Source: Bradyrhizobium sp. WSM3983
GTDB lineage: Bacteria; Pseudomonadota; Alphaproteobacteria; Rhizobiales; Xanthobacteraceae
Length of the DNA stretch: 64,000 bases
NCBI RefSeq assembly: GCF_000473045.1
Contig: NZ_AXAY01000001.1
Location: forward strand, 1-64,000
Direction: 5' to 3'
The notes under the pieces were generated by a model, which saw nothing but the letters and a program-made list of their open reading frames with translations, ran no database searches and had not been told where the DNA came from. Made by a program: the position numbers and the translations under genes. Positions 53,126 to 61,130 of the stretch are shown here, one piece after another. Within the stretch, counting starts at the first letter, position 1. Each line of letters starts with the position of its first letter.

Positions 53126-53796
53126 TTCTTCCGTGCGATCCAGATCACGTGGCGCGCGCCGCCGCCCCTGCCGGTGGCGCGCACATTGACCTCGTTGACA
53201 TCGAAGCCGGCGCCGCCGAGACGCTTGGTGAATGCGGGGTTCGGTCCCGACGACCAGACAGCGAGCACGCCGCCCGGCCGCAGCGCCGTCTTCGCCGCCT
53301 TCAATCCGCTCGCGCTGTAAAGCGTGTCATTGCCCTTCCGGGTCAGCCCTTCCGGCCCGTTGTCGACATCGAGGAGAATGGCGTCGAAGGCCGAGCTCTT
53401 CGCCCGGATGATTTCGCCAACGTCCATTTCGCGGATACTCACCCTGACATCATCGAGACTGTCGCCGAAGACCTCCGCCATCGGCCCCCGCGCCCAGCTG
53501 ATGACCGCCGGCACCAGCTCGGCGACCACGATCTTCGCCTTGCTGCCGAGCACGGTGAGCGCCGCGCGCAGGGTAAAGCCCATGCCCAGTCCGCCGATGA
53601 GGATGACGGGCTTGGCAACCCTCTCGATCTGCTTCGCCGCAAGCGTCGCGAGCGCGGCTTCGGAGCCCGACAGGCGGTTATTCATCAGCTCGTTGGTGCC
53701 GAGCTTGATGGAGAACTCCTTGCCCCGCCGCATCAGGCGGAGCTCCTCGTCGGAGCCGGGGATTTTGGCGGTGTCGATCTTTTCCCAGGGAATCAT
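53122..53796 (-). CDS. Spermidine-synthase-like methyltransferase-fold protein
   Basis: A 224-residue protein with a Rossmann methyltransferase-type fold: LIGGLGMGFTLRAALTVL (about 68), AKIVVAELVPAVISWAR (about 92) and FDAILLDVDNGPEGLT (about 142) as in the polyamine-synthase family. It lacks the C-terminal segments of true spermidine synthases, so the aminopropyl function is not assured. It overlaps the convergent hydrolase gene by four bases. Confidence 0.75.
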   Translation of the reverse strand: MIPWEKIDTAKIPGSDEELRLMRRGKEFSIKLGTNELMNNRLSGSEAALATLAAKQIERVAKPVILIGGLGMGFTLRAALTVLGSKAKIVVAELVPAVISWARGPMAEVFGDSLDDVRVSIREMDVGEIIRAKSSAFDAILLDVDNGPEGLTRKGNDTLYSASGLKAAKTALRPGGVLAVWSSGPNPAFTKRLGGAGFDVNEVNVRATGRGGGARHVIWIARKN

Positions 53797-53826
53797 GCGA
53801 GAGCTTTAGCACGACCGGACGAGCAA

Positions 53827-56800
53827 TCACCCTCCCGCCCAGACGTCCAGCACATAGCGGTTCTTCGCACCCATCTCCTCGATCCAGCGCGCGCCCGCAG
53901 CCGCATCGCAGCCGCTCTTCTCGCGTTGGATCGCAACCAGCGCCGCCTTCACATCCGGCTCCATCTTGCTGCCATCGCCGCAGACATAGATGATCGCGCC
54001 TTGCTCGATCAGCGGCCAGACCCTGTCCTTCTGCGCGGCGAGGACGTGCTGCACATAAGTCTTCGGCCCATCCGCGCGCGAGAACGCGGTGAAGAGCTCG
54101 GTGATGCCATTGGCCGCCAGCGCCTTCAGCTCATCCGCATAGAGAAAATCCTGGTCGGGATCGCGGCAGCCGAAGAGCAGCATCGCCGGCCCAAGGGCAG
54201 CACCCTTGGCCTTGCGCGCGGCGCGCTCCTGAAGGAAGCCGCGGAACGGAGCCAATCCCGTACCCGGACCGACCATGATGATTGGCACGGACGGATCATC
54301 CGGAAGCCGGAAGCCGGCCTTGGTCTCGCGCACGGTCGCGTAGACCGTATCGCCCGCACGCCGGTTGGTCAGATAGTTCGAGCAGATGCCCTTGTAGGTG
54401 CCACGCCCAGAGGCGGCCGGCCCTTCGACGACGCCGACCGTGACGCTACAGCGCGTTGGATCGACCGACGGCGAGGACGAGATCGAGTAGTAGCGCGGCG
54501 CCAGCAGCGAGAGCATTTCCAGGTAAACGTGGAACGGCAATTCGCAGGCCGGATATTCGAGCAGCACGTCGAACACCGATTTGCGCTTGCCTAAGATCTC
54601 GCTGCGATAACGCTCGAGCGGCTCGCCCTCCTCGCCGACGAAAGCCAGCAGCTTCGGCTTAGTGACCGGGCAGCGGGTGTGCTCTGCCATGATCTGGATC
54701 TGCTTCCTGGTCGCCACCTGCTGCAGTTCGACGAACTCGCTGAGCAGGCGGCCGACCGACACGGCATCGCCGACCGGCAATTGCGCACGGCGGCCTTCAG
54801 CGACCTGAAGCCTGATCTGGTCGGACGGCAGGAACCCGAACCGGCGGGCAACCGAATCCACCAGCGTCGGATCGTTGCGTGGAACTACGCTCAAATGGTC
54901 GCCGACGCGGTAGGCGACGTTGGACGGCAGCTGCACTTCGATGTGGCGCGTCGAGCGCTCCGACGGATTGGATCCGCCCTTGTTCTGGAGCTCGTCATTG
55001 GCCAGCACCTTCATCGCGACAGCGCCGCCCTGGGCGACGATGGTGTTGACGGCGGTCACCGCGACCGGCTCGATCGCGTAGAGCGGATCATCCTCCGCGG
55101 TACGCGTAAAATTCCAGTCGATGCCGAATTCCTTCGTGGCAACCTGGGCCGCTGCCGGGAACCATTTCTGGAACTGGCCGTCGAGATCGCTGCGCGCGTC
55201 ACCTTCGCCACGCGGATAGACTGCGCGTGCGCCATGCTTCGACAATTGCTCGTCGATGAAACGCGGCACCGATTGATAAGTCGCGGCCCAGTCACTGTTG
55301 CCGCAGCCGAACACGGCGTAGCGGACGTTGGCAAAGGCATTTTTTGGCAAGTCGTCGCCGAGCCATTTGACGAACTGCGATGCATTGTCCGGCGGCGCGC
55401 CGTTGTAGGAGGCGCAAATGATCAGCACGCCGCCCTCCTGCGGCAGCTTGCCGACGTAATCGTCGAGCGGACCGAGATGCACGGCAAAGCCGTTGATCTC
55501 CGCAAGGTCGGCCATGCGTGTCGCAAGCTCCTCGGCCGTGCCGAGATTGGAGCCGTACAGCACCAGCATCGGCGTGTTGTGGCCGAGACGCGCCGTCGGC
55601 TGGCGCGGCGCTTTCGGCGCTGAAGCCGCAGCCGCGACTGGTCCGCCATAAGCACCGCGCTCGCGATCCGCACGCGGCCGCACCTTGATCTTGAAGCCTT
55701 CCGGCTTCATCGTCAGCGTTTCCTTCAAATGCATCTGATAGCGCTGATGATCGATCAGCCTGAAGCGCTGGAGGATCATGCCGAGCGCAAGCGCGGCCTC
55801 GTGCATGGCGAAGCCGCGGCCGATACAGGCGCGTTGGCCGTTGCCGAACGGCTTCCAGGCATTGATTGGCCGCTTGGCTTCTGCTTCGCGGCTGAAATTC
55901 TCGGGATCGAAGGCATCCGGGTTCGGGCCCCAGACCGAGGGATCGCGATGCAGCGCTGTCACCAGAACCGTGGTGAAGGTGCCCTTCCTGAGCTTGTACG
56001 TGCCGCCACCGAGGGTCTCGTCCTTCAGCGGCGAGATGCCGTAGGCGGGCGCGGGCGGCCACAGCCGCAGCGCCTCCTTCAGGATCTGCGTGATGTAGGT
56101 GAGTTGCGTCACCTGCTGATAGGTCGGCCTCGCATTGACGTCCGGGCCGAAGACGCGGTCGACCTCGTCGTAGGCTTTTTTGAGAATATCCGGGTGCTTG
56201 AGCAACGCATAGAGCGTGTAGGACAGCAGGCCGCTGGTAGTCTCATGGCCCGCGATCAGGAACGTGTTGATCTGGTAGCGGATGTTGACGTCGTCAAGCT
56301 GATCGCCGGTGGAGCGGTCGACGCCGGTCATCATCGCAGCCAGCATGTCCTTCTTGTCGTCAATTCCTTCCGCGCTCTTGCGGCGCTCGGCGATGATCTC
56401 GTCGACCATCTTGTTCATGAAGGCGACGTCTTCGCCGAGCCTCTTTCGACGCTTCTGCATCCAGAGCTGCTCGAACGGCAGGCCGCGCGTCATCATGATG
56501 GTTTCGAGCGAGCGCACGAGCGATTCGACGAAGGGATGGTAATCGCGCCGGTAGAACGAATTGAAGCGGTAGTCGAAGCCACAGAGGCCGATCGTATCGA
56601 GCGTCAGCGCCGTCATGTCGTGGACGACGTCGATCTCATCGTCAGCGTTCAGCCGCTCCCATTTGTGGACGAGCTGCTCGGCGATATCGACCATGCTCGG
56701 ATGGTAGGACTGCATGGCGCGATTGCCGAAGGGCTGCAGCAGGATGTTGTGCGCCTTGCTCCAGTTCGGTTCCTTGGTATCCGCCGTGAAAAGGCCGTCG

Positions 56801-57063
56801 CCACCGACCGCGCGCACGCGCCGCAGCGCGCCGCGCACCGTCTTGTCGAAGCGTTTCTCGTCGGAGAGCTCGTCGACGAGATCGTGGCCGGAGACGACGA
56901 CGATCGGCGAGCCCATCATGTCGAGCCAGAAGATCGGCCCGAGCTCCTTGGCAAGCCGCGTCAGGTGCTGCACCGGGGCAGCCGAGTCCAGCGACAGCAT
57001 GTTGCCGACCACCGGCTTGGTCGGCGGCTGCGGAATCGGGTCCAGACGATTCTTGGATGACAC
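53827..57063 (-). CDS. Self-sufficient cytochrome P450 / NADPH-P450 reductase fusion (CYP102 type)
   Basis: About 1078 residues, similar in size to the fatty-acid hydroxylase P450BM3. The haem domain has AGHETTSGLLSYTLY (I-helix), KEALRLWPPAPAY (ExxR) and the cysteine in FGNGQRACIGRGFA (near 405). The reductase follows with an FMN loop LYGSNLGTAEELA, FAD motif RYYSISSSP and NADPH motif GPGTGLAPFRGF. It should hydroxylate or epoxidise fatty acids using NADPH alone. GTG at 57063 with GGGGGGAA upstream is preferred; a TTG at 57102 lies in repeat remnant. It shares a strand with an epoxide hydrolase and an acyltransferase. Confidence 0.92.
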   Translation of the reverse strand: MSSKNRLDPIPQPPTKPVVGNMLSLDSAAPVQHLTRLAKELGPIFWLDMMGSPIVVVSGHDLVDELSDEKRFDKTVRGALRRVRAVGGDGLFTADTKEPNWSKAHNILLQPFGNRAMQSYHPSMVDIAEQLVHKWERLNADDEIDVVHDMTALTLDTIGLCGFDYRFNSFYRRDYHPFVESLVRSLETIMMTRGLPFEQLWMQKRRKRLGEDVAFMNKMVDEIIAERRKSAEGIDDKKDMLAAMMTGVDRSTGDQLDDVNIRYQINTFLIAGHETTSGLLSYTLYALLKHPDILKKAYDEVDRVFGPDVNARPTYQQVTQLTYITQILKEALRLWPPAPAYGISPLKDETLGGGTYKLRKGTFTTVLVTALHRDPSVWGPNPDAFDPENFSREAEAKRPINAWKPFGNGQRACIGRGFAMHEAALALGMILQRFRLIDHQRYQMHLKETLTMKPEGFKIKVRPRADRERGAYGGPVAAAASAPKAPRQPTARLGHNTPMLVLYGSNLGTAEELATRMADLAEINGFAVHLGPLDDYVGKLPQEGGVLIICASYNGAPPDNASQFVKWLGDDLPKNAFANVRYAVFGCGNSDWAATYQSVPRFIDEQLSKHGARAVYPRGEGDARSDLDGQFQKWFPAAAQVATKEFGIDWNFTRTAEDDPLYAIEPVAVTAVNTIVAQGGAVAMKVLANDELQNKGGSNPSERSTRHIEVQLPSNVAYRVGDHLSVVPRNDPTLVDSVARRFGFLPSDQIRLQVAEGRRAQLPVGDAVSVGRLLSEFVELQQVATRKQIQIMAEHTRCPVTKPKLLAFVGEEGEPLERYRSEILGKRKSVFDVLLEYPACELPFHVYLEMLSLLAPRYYSISSSPSVDPTRCSVTVGVVEGPAASGRGTYKGICSNYLTNRRAGDTVYATVRETKAGFRLPDDPSVPIIMVGPGTGLAPFRGFLQERAARKAKGAALGPAMLLFGCRDPDQDFLYADELKALAANGITELFTAFSRADGPKTYVQHVLAAQKDRVWPLIEQGAIIYVCGDGSKMEPDVKAALVAIQREKSGCDAAAGARWIEEMGAKNRYVLDVWAGG

Positions 57064-57094
57064 TGCTAGGCTTCCCCCCGCTCGCAATGACGAG

Positions 57095-58090
57095 CTAACC
57101 AAACCGCCTTCTACGCCATTCGATCAGCTTGGCGCTGACCTCTTCCGGCTTCTCCTGCTGCGTCCAATGGCCGCTGTCTTTCACCAGGTACTTCTCTAGA
57201 TCGGGTATGAGCTTCTCCATGCCGTCCGCCGACGACGGCGGCAGCACCGCGTCGTTCTCGGCCATGATCATCAGCGACGGCACCCGCACGGTGTGATCGA
57301 GGCCCTCAGAGCGCACCCAGTTGCGCGACATGTTGCGGTACCAGTTGATGCCGCCCGTGAAACCGGTCTTCGTGAAAGTGTCGACGAACACCTGCTTTTC
57401 CTCCGCCGACAAGATCGGCGTGCGCGGGTCGTGCTTGGCGTCATAGCCGGCAATCATCTGCGGAAAAGCCAGATTGACCCGCGGTGAGGCCCCGACACCC
57501 GCGACCACATCCTCTGCCGGCGCGTCGGCCGGACGTGGCGCCGGCTTGCGCATGAAGGCGTCGAAGGTCTGCTCGACGCGACTGCCAAAGATCCTGTCGG
57601 GCTCGCGCGCCGGATCCTGGAATTGCACGATGTACATCTTTTCGCCGAAGCGCGTGCGCAACAGTTCGATCGGATCGGCCCAGGCGCGGTTGGTATGGGG
57701 GGTGTTGATGCCGACCACGCCGGCGACCCGGTCGATATGGCGCAGCGGCATCTGCCAGACCACGAAGCCGCCCCAGTCGTGGCCGACGAAGATCGCCTTG
57801 TCGATTTTCAGATGATCAAGGAGCCCGACCAGATCGCCGGTCAGATGCTCGATGTCATAGGCCTCGACCGGCTCGGGCCGATCGGTCGCGCCATAGCCAC
57901 GCTGGTCTGGCGCGATCACGCGGATGCCGGCCTCGCTCAACGCCTTGATCTGGTGGCGCCAGGAGAAAGCCAGTTCGGGCCACCCATGGCATAGCACCAC
58001 GGGCGGCTTGTCGGTGACAGGGCCCGCCTCGTAGTAGCCCATGCGAATTCCGTTCGTCTGCGCGAACTTGAGCGGCGGCATTTTGATCAT
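57095..58090 (-). CDS. Epoxide hydrolase (alpha/beta fold)
   Basis: A 331-residue hydrolase. HGWPELAFSWRHQ (oxyanion HGxP, about 36) and the nucleophile aspartate in AIFVGHDWGGFVVW (near 108) are soluble epoxide hydrolase marks; the histidine lies in DSGHWTQQEKPEE. The usual substrate is an epoxide opened to a diol. It sits between the self-sufficient P450 and a wax-ester synthase, so P450-made fatty epoxides are a logical source. The start at 58090 is eleven bases after the acyltransferase stop (58101). Confidence 0.88.
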   Translation of the reverse strand: MIKMPPLKFAQTNGIRMGYYEAGPVTDKPPVVLCHGWPELAFSWRHQIKALSEAGIRVIAPDQRGYGATDRPEPVEAYDIEHLTGDLVGLLDHLKIDKAIFVGHDWGGFVVWQMPLRHIDRVAGVVGINTPHTNRAWADPIELLRTRFGEKMYIVQFQDPAREPDRIFGSRVEQTFDAFMRKPAPRPADAPAEDVVAGVGASPRVNLAFPQMIAGYDAKHDPRTPILSAEEKQVFVDTFTKTGFTGGINWYRNMSRNWVRSEGLDHTVRVPSLMIMAENDAVLPPSSADGMEKLIPDLEKYLVKDSGHWTQQEKPEEVSAKLIEWRRRRFG

Positions 58091-58100
58091 GGCAGAATTC

Positions 58101-59651
58101 CTACTCAGCAGCGCCCTTGATGTCAGTCGCCGGCGGCGCGTACGCCGCCTCGAGCGCGGCAAACTCCCCCGGCAGCATGTCGCACATCACCTGCACGTGC
58201 GGAATGATGTTGGCGCCGACGATGAAGCCGAAATCGAGCTGGTCGCGGTAGCTCTGCACGGTGATGTTCAGCGCCTGCCCATGTGTCGAGATCGACACCG
58301 GGAAGATGTGCAAGAGCTCGGCACCTGCGGCATAGAGCGTCTGCCGCGGCCCCGGCACGTTGGAGACCGTGATGTTCGCCGCCGGCGGCAGCACGTCCGA
58401 CAGGTCCGAGCGGCTGTAGAGCAGCGCCATGATCTGCACGATGATCGGCGCGCCCAGCATCGAGATGTTGGAAACCTGCGGCATCAGGGCGCGCAGCGGA
58501 TGCGACATCTCCTTGGACTTGGTCGACTGCGCGATGATGGCTTCGAGCCGCGCCTTGGGATCCTCGATATTGGTCGCGATCGAGCAGATCATGCCAAAGA
58601 CCTGGTTGTTGGCCTCGGTGTTGCCCTCCTCGCGCAACGAGATCGGCACGGCGGCGGTTAAGGATTTCGCCGGCAGTGTGCCATATTGCTGAAGATAACG
58701 CCGGACCACGCCGGAGGCGAGCGCCAGCACCACGTCGTTGAGCTTGCCGCCGGCCTGCTTGGCCAGCGCCTTGGATCGCGACAACGAAATCGACACGCCG
58801 GCAAAGCTCCGCTCCGACGAAATCGACTTGTTGAGCATGGTCGGCGGCGACACCATGCTGGCGAGGCTCTCGCGCGACTTCGGATCGGAGATCTTGCCGA
58901 GCACGTCGGAGACGCTCTTGACCATGGTCGGGATATTGCCGGCAAAGCGCACTGCGCTCTCGATCTGGTACATCGCGTTGTCGAACAGGATCGAGCCGAT
59001 GTCGCTCTTGCCGGTGCGCGGCAGTTGCAGGTTCTTGGCGGCCGCGGACGCGTCGAGCGGCTGGGTGAAGAGCTGCTGGTAGGAATCGAGCAAATTGGCG
59101 GCGATGTCGCGCGGCTCCTGTCCGGGTTTCGATCCGCTCGTCGGCGGCTCGACCTTTCGCGGAATCGGCGAGATGTCGTAGATCATGTTGGTCAAGGCCG
59201 CACCGGCGCCGCCATCGATGGCAGCATGGTGCATCTTGGAGTAAAGCCCGACCTCGTTGTCCTTCATGCCCTCGAACACGTAGAACTCCCAGAGCGGGCG
59301 AGCGCGGTTGAGGAGCTTGGCATGCATCCAGCCAACGATGCGCTCGAGCGTGGCACGGTCGCGCGGCGCCGGCAGGCTGGCGCGGAAGATGTGACGGTCG
59401 ATATCGAACTGGTCGTCCTCGACCCAGGTCGGATGATCGATGTCGAGCGGCGCCTTCTCCAGGCGCGCTTTCAGGATCGGCGCGATGTGCAGCCGCGAGA
59501 CGATCATCGCCTTGAAGTCTTCGAAGAAGTCGCCCTTGTAGTCATCGGGCAGGCGAAAGATCGCCATGCTGCCGACATGCATCGGCATTTCCGGCGTTTC
59601 CAGATAGAGAAACGACGCATCCAGCGACGACAGCTTCTTACCGTCAGCCAT
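58101..59651 (-). CDS. Wax ester synthase / diacylglycerol acyltransferase (WS/DGAT)
   Basis: A 516-residue acyltransferase that esterifies fatty alcohol or diacylglycerol with acyl-CoA. The catalytic motif HHAAIDGGAGAAL (HHxxxDG, near residue 141) is intact, and LSSLDASFLYLETPEMPMHVG is the conserved opening. GGAGGG precedes the ATG. It is membrane-associated in known cases. It is upstream in the same direction as the epoxide hydrolase and P450 genes, so the three may be one transcript. Confidence 0.9.
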   Translation of the reverse strand: MADGKKLSSLDASFLYLETPEMPMHVGSMAIFRLPDDYKGDFFEDFKAMIVSRLHIAPILKARLEKAPLDIDHPTWVEDDQFDIDRHIFRASLPAPRDRATLERIVGWMHAKLLNRARPLWEFYVFEGMKDNEVGLYSKMHHAAIDGGAGAALTNMIYDISPIPRKVEPPTSGSKPGQEPRDIAANLLDSYQQLFTQPLDASAAAKNLQLPRTGKSDIGSILFDNAMYQIESAVRFAGNIPTMVKSVSDVLGKISDPKSRESLASMVSPPTMLNKSISSERSFAGVSISLSRSKALAKQAGGKLNDVVLALASGVVRRYLQQYGTLPAKSLTAAVPISLREEGNTEANNQVFGMICSIATNIEDPKARLEAIIAQSTKSKEMSHPLRALMPQVSNISMLGAPIIVQIMALLYSRSDLSDVLPPAANITVSNVPGPRQTLYAAGAELLHIFPVSISTHGQALNITVQSYRDQLDFGFIVGANIIPHVQVMCDMLPGEFAALEAAYAPPATDIKGAAE

Positions 59652-59697
59652 AGTTCCCTCCGCTTATATTCAACGGGCGCCTTGCTGGCGCTTCTCG

Positions 59698-60498
59698 TCA
59701 GGCCGATACTGCCCGCTCCGGCGGGGCATATGCAATGGCAAACGGACCAGCCCGGTCAAATGGCCAGAACTCCCCCTCCGGTTGCGCCAGGCGATCCGCC
59801 ACGGCCCACAACGCAGCCGGGTTCACCCCGAGCCCGACATGGCTTGCGAAATGCACCTCGATATTCTCGGCCCGCTCGGAGGGGTGCAGCAGGCAAGTCC
59901 GCCAATTCACGACGCCGTCGGTGCGCGAATAGATCGACGTCGCCGGCACCGGAAGATCACCGGCGATCGCTTCGCGCGCTTCCGCGAAATCCTCGACCCG
60001 TTCGCCGGACAACGCCTCATAGAGCGCCGTCGCGTTGGTGGCCCGCACATCATTGGCAAAGGGGCTGCCGAGCGTGATGACAGAGCGGACCATGTCGGGC
60101 GCCTGGAGCGCGAGATCGCGGGCATAGACGCCGCCGAGGCTCCATCCGACCAGACTGACCTTCCGTCCGCTATCGGCGTAAATCTCAGTGAGACGGCCGC
60201 GCAGCGTTTCCCGCATCCGCGCCATCCCGCCGAGATTGCGGCCGATCCGCCAGGCATGCGCCTCATAACCGAGTTCGCTGAGATAACGCCGCATCGGCGC
60301 CATCGAGAGATCGCTGGCGAGAAAGCCCGGCAGCGCCAGCACCGGATGACCATCCCCTCTGGGCGCGCGCATCAACAACGGCGACAGCAGGACGCTGGCG
60401 TTGAATTCGAACAGGCCGCGGGCTTCGGCGAGCAGAAGACCAAGGGACGGCGGACGAAGCCGGCCCGGCGCCTGCGCTCGGTCCCGCCCGCGCGACAC
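59698..60498 (-). CDS. Alpha/beta hydrolase, paralogue of the 46907 gene
   Basis: A 266-residue hydrolase with nucleophile VSLVGWSLGGVYARDLAL (about 123) and loop HPVLALPGFLASD. It starts at GTG 60498, whose G overlaps the last base of the DUF6489-like stop, so the two are translationally coupled. The overall architecture equals the gene at 46907. The substrate is unknown; a lipase or esterase acting on storage lipid is the simplest guess from context. Confidence 0.8.
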   Translation of the reverse strand: MSRGRDRAQAPGRLRPPSLGLLLAEARGLFEFNASVLLSPLLMRAPRGDGHPVLALPGFLASDLSMAPMRRYLSELGYEAHAWRIGRNLGGMARMRETLRGRLTEIYADSGRKVSLVGWSLGGVYARDLALQAPDMVRSVITLGSPFANDVRATNATALYEALSGERVEDFAEAREAIAGDLPVPATSIYSRTDGVVNWRTCLLHPSERAENIEVHFASHVGLGVNPAALWAVADRLAQPEGEFWPFDRAGPFAIAYAPPERAVSA

Positions 60499-60755
60499 TA
60501 TTTCTTCTTGTCGCTGCTACGCGTTCCGCCGAGGCCAGCCATGGTGACGAACATGTCCTGAAACCGCTCTGCGAGCTTCGGATCGAAAGTGAACCAGCTC
60601 TGGATCAACGATTCCGGTGAGACCTTGTCGATATTGCTCAAGACCTGCTGCTGTAGCTTCTCCATAACGGCAACCTGCATCGGCGAGACGTCCGGCAATC
60701 CGAAGAACTGGCGGGCCTCGAGGGGGGTGCAGTCGATTTCGATATTAACTTTCAT
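60498..60755 (-). CDS. Small conserved protein, DUF6489-like
   Basis: An 85-residue acidic-to-neutral protein, MKVNIEIDCTPLEARQFFGLPDVSPM and a lysine-rich tail. The opening is typical of the small family I recall as DUF6489. No signal or membrane segment is seen. It has GGAGGGG upstream and leads the minus-strand lipid group (coupled hydrolase, then WS/DGAT, epoxide hydrolase and CYP102). Function unknown. Confidence 0.72.
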   Translation of the reverse strand: MKVNIEIDCTPLEARQFFGLPDVSPMQVAVMEKLQQQVLSNIDKVSPESLIQSWFTFDPKLAERFQDMFVTMAGLGGTRSSDKKK

Positions 60756-61013
60756 GTCCCCTCCGGATGAGATTCGAGCGGCGTCACACAGTATCGCCGC
60801 GACATGGTGGGCGACGCAAGCGACCTGAGACCGGGGCCAGACACGGGCTTCCGCAATCGGCGGATATGGTCAATCAAATTGTCGGCGCGAATGAGCGCCG
60901 GCGGGGCCGTTTCCGCCCTCGTTCCCGGGACCGGGCTGACCGAAAGTCCAATGTCGCCCATGCGCCTCCCGCCCCTAAATTGTTGGTCAGCAATGCTGCA
61001 CAGCGGTGCAACT
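60756..61013. other. Intergenic region, no gene seen
   Basis: The 375 bases between the DUF6489-like start and the peptide-binding protein start hold no credible gene in any frame. The left part should carry the minus-strand promoter of the lipid group. The right part (61014 onwards) holds two GG-N10-GC motifs listed separately. A TGCTGCACAGCGGTGCA stretch near 60994 forms an imperfect small inverted repeat. Confidence 0.5.
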
Positions 61014-61044
61014 TGGCGCGTTCCTTGCTGGAATGGCGCTTGCA
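61014..61044 (+). promoter_or_regulatory. Two sigma54-like promoter motifs (GG-N10-GC)
   Basis: TGGCGCGTTCCTTGCT (61014-61029) and TGGAATGGCGCTTGCA (61029-61044) each have GG and GC exactly ten bases apart, with TTGC at the -12 side, the sigma54 -24/-12 layout. They overlap by one base and lie about 87-117 bases before the binding-protein start. The first matches TGGCRCG best. No enhancer-binding-protein site or RpoN activator gene is identified nearby. Confidence 0.45.
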
Positions 61045-61130
61045 CGGGTCGAGAACTCTGGGCAACATGGATCGATCAGCCCCGCCGAACAATCAAAAAT
61101 CACGGCGCGGGCGAGTGGAGAGGGTCAAGA

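Noticed and set aside
60804..61130. Extension of the peptide-binding protein to 641 residues
   Set aside because: The Sec signal peptide starts at 61131 with a strong ribosome-binding site; the extension reads through the promoter region.
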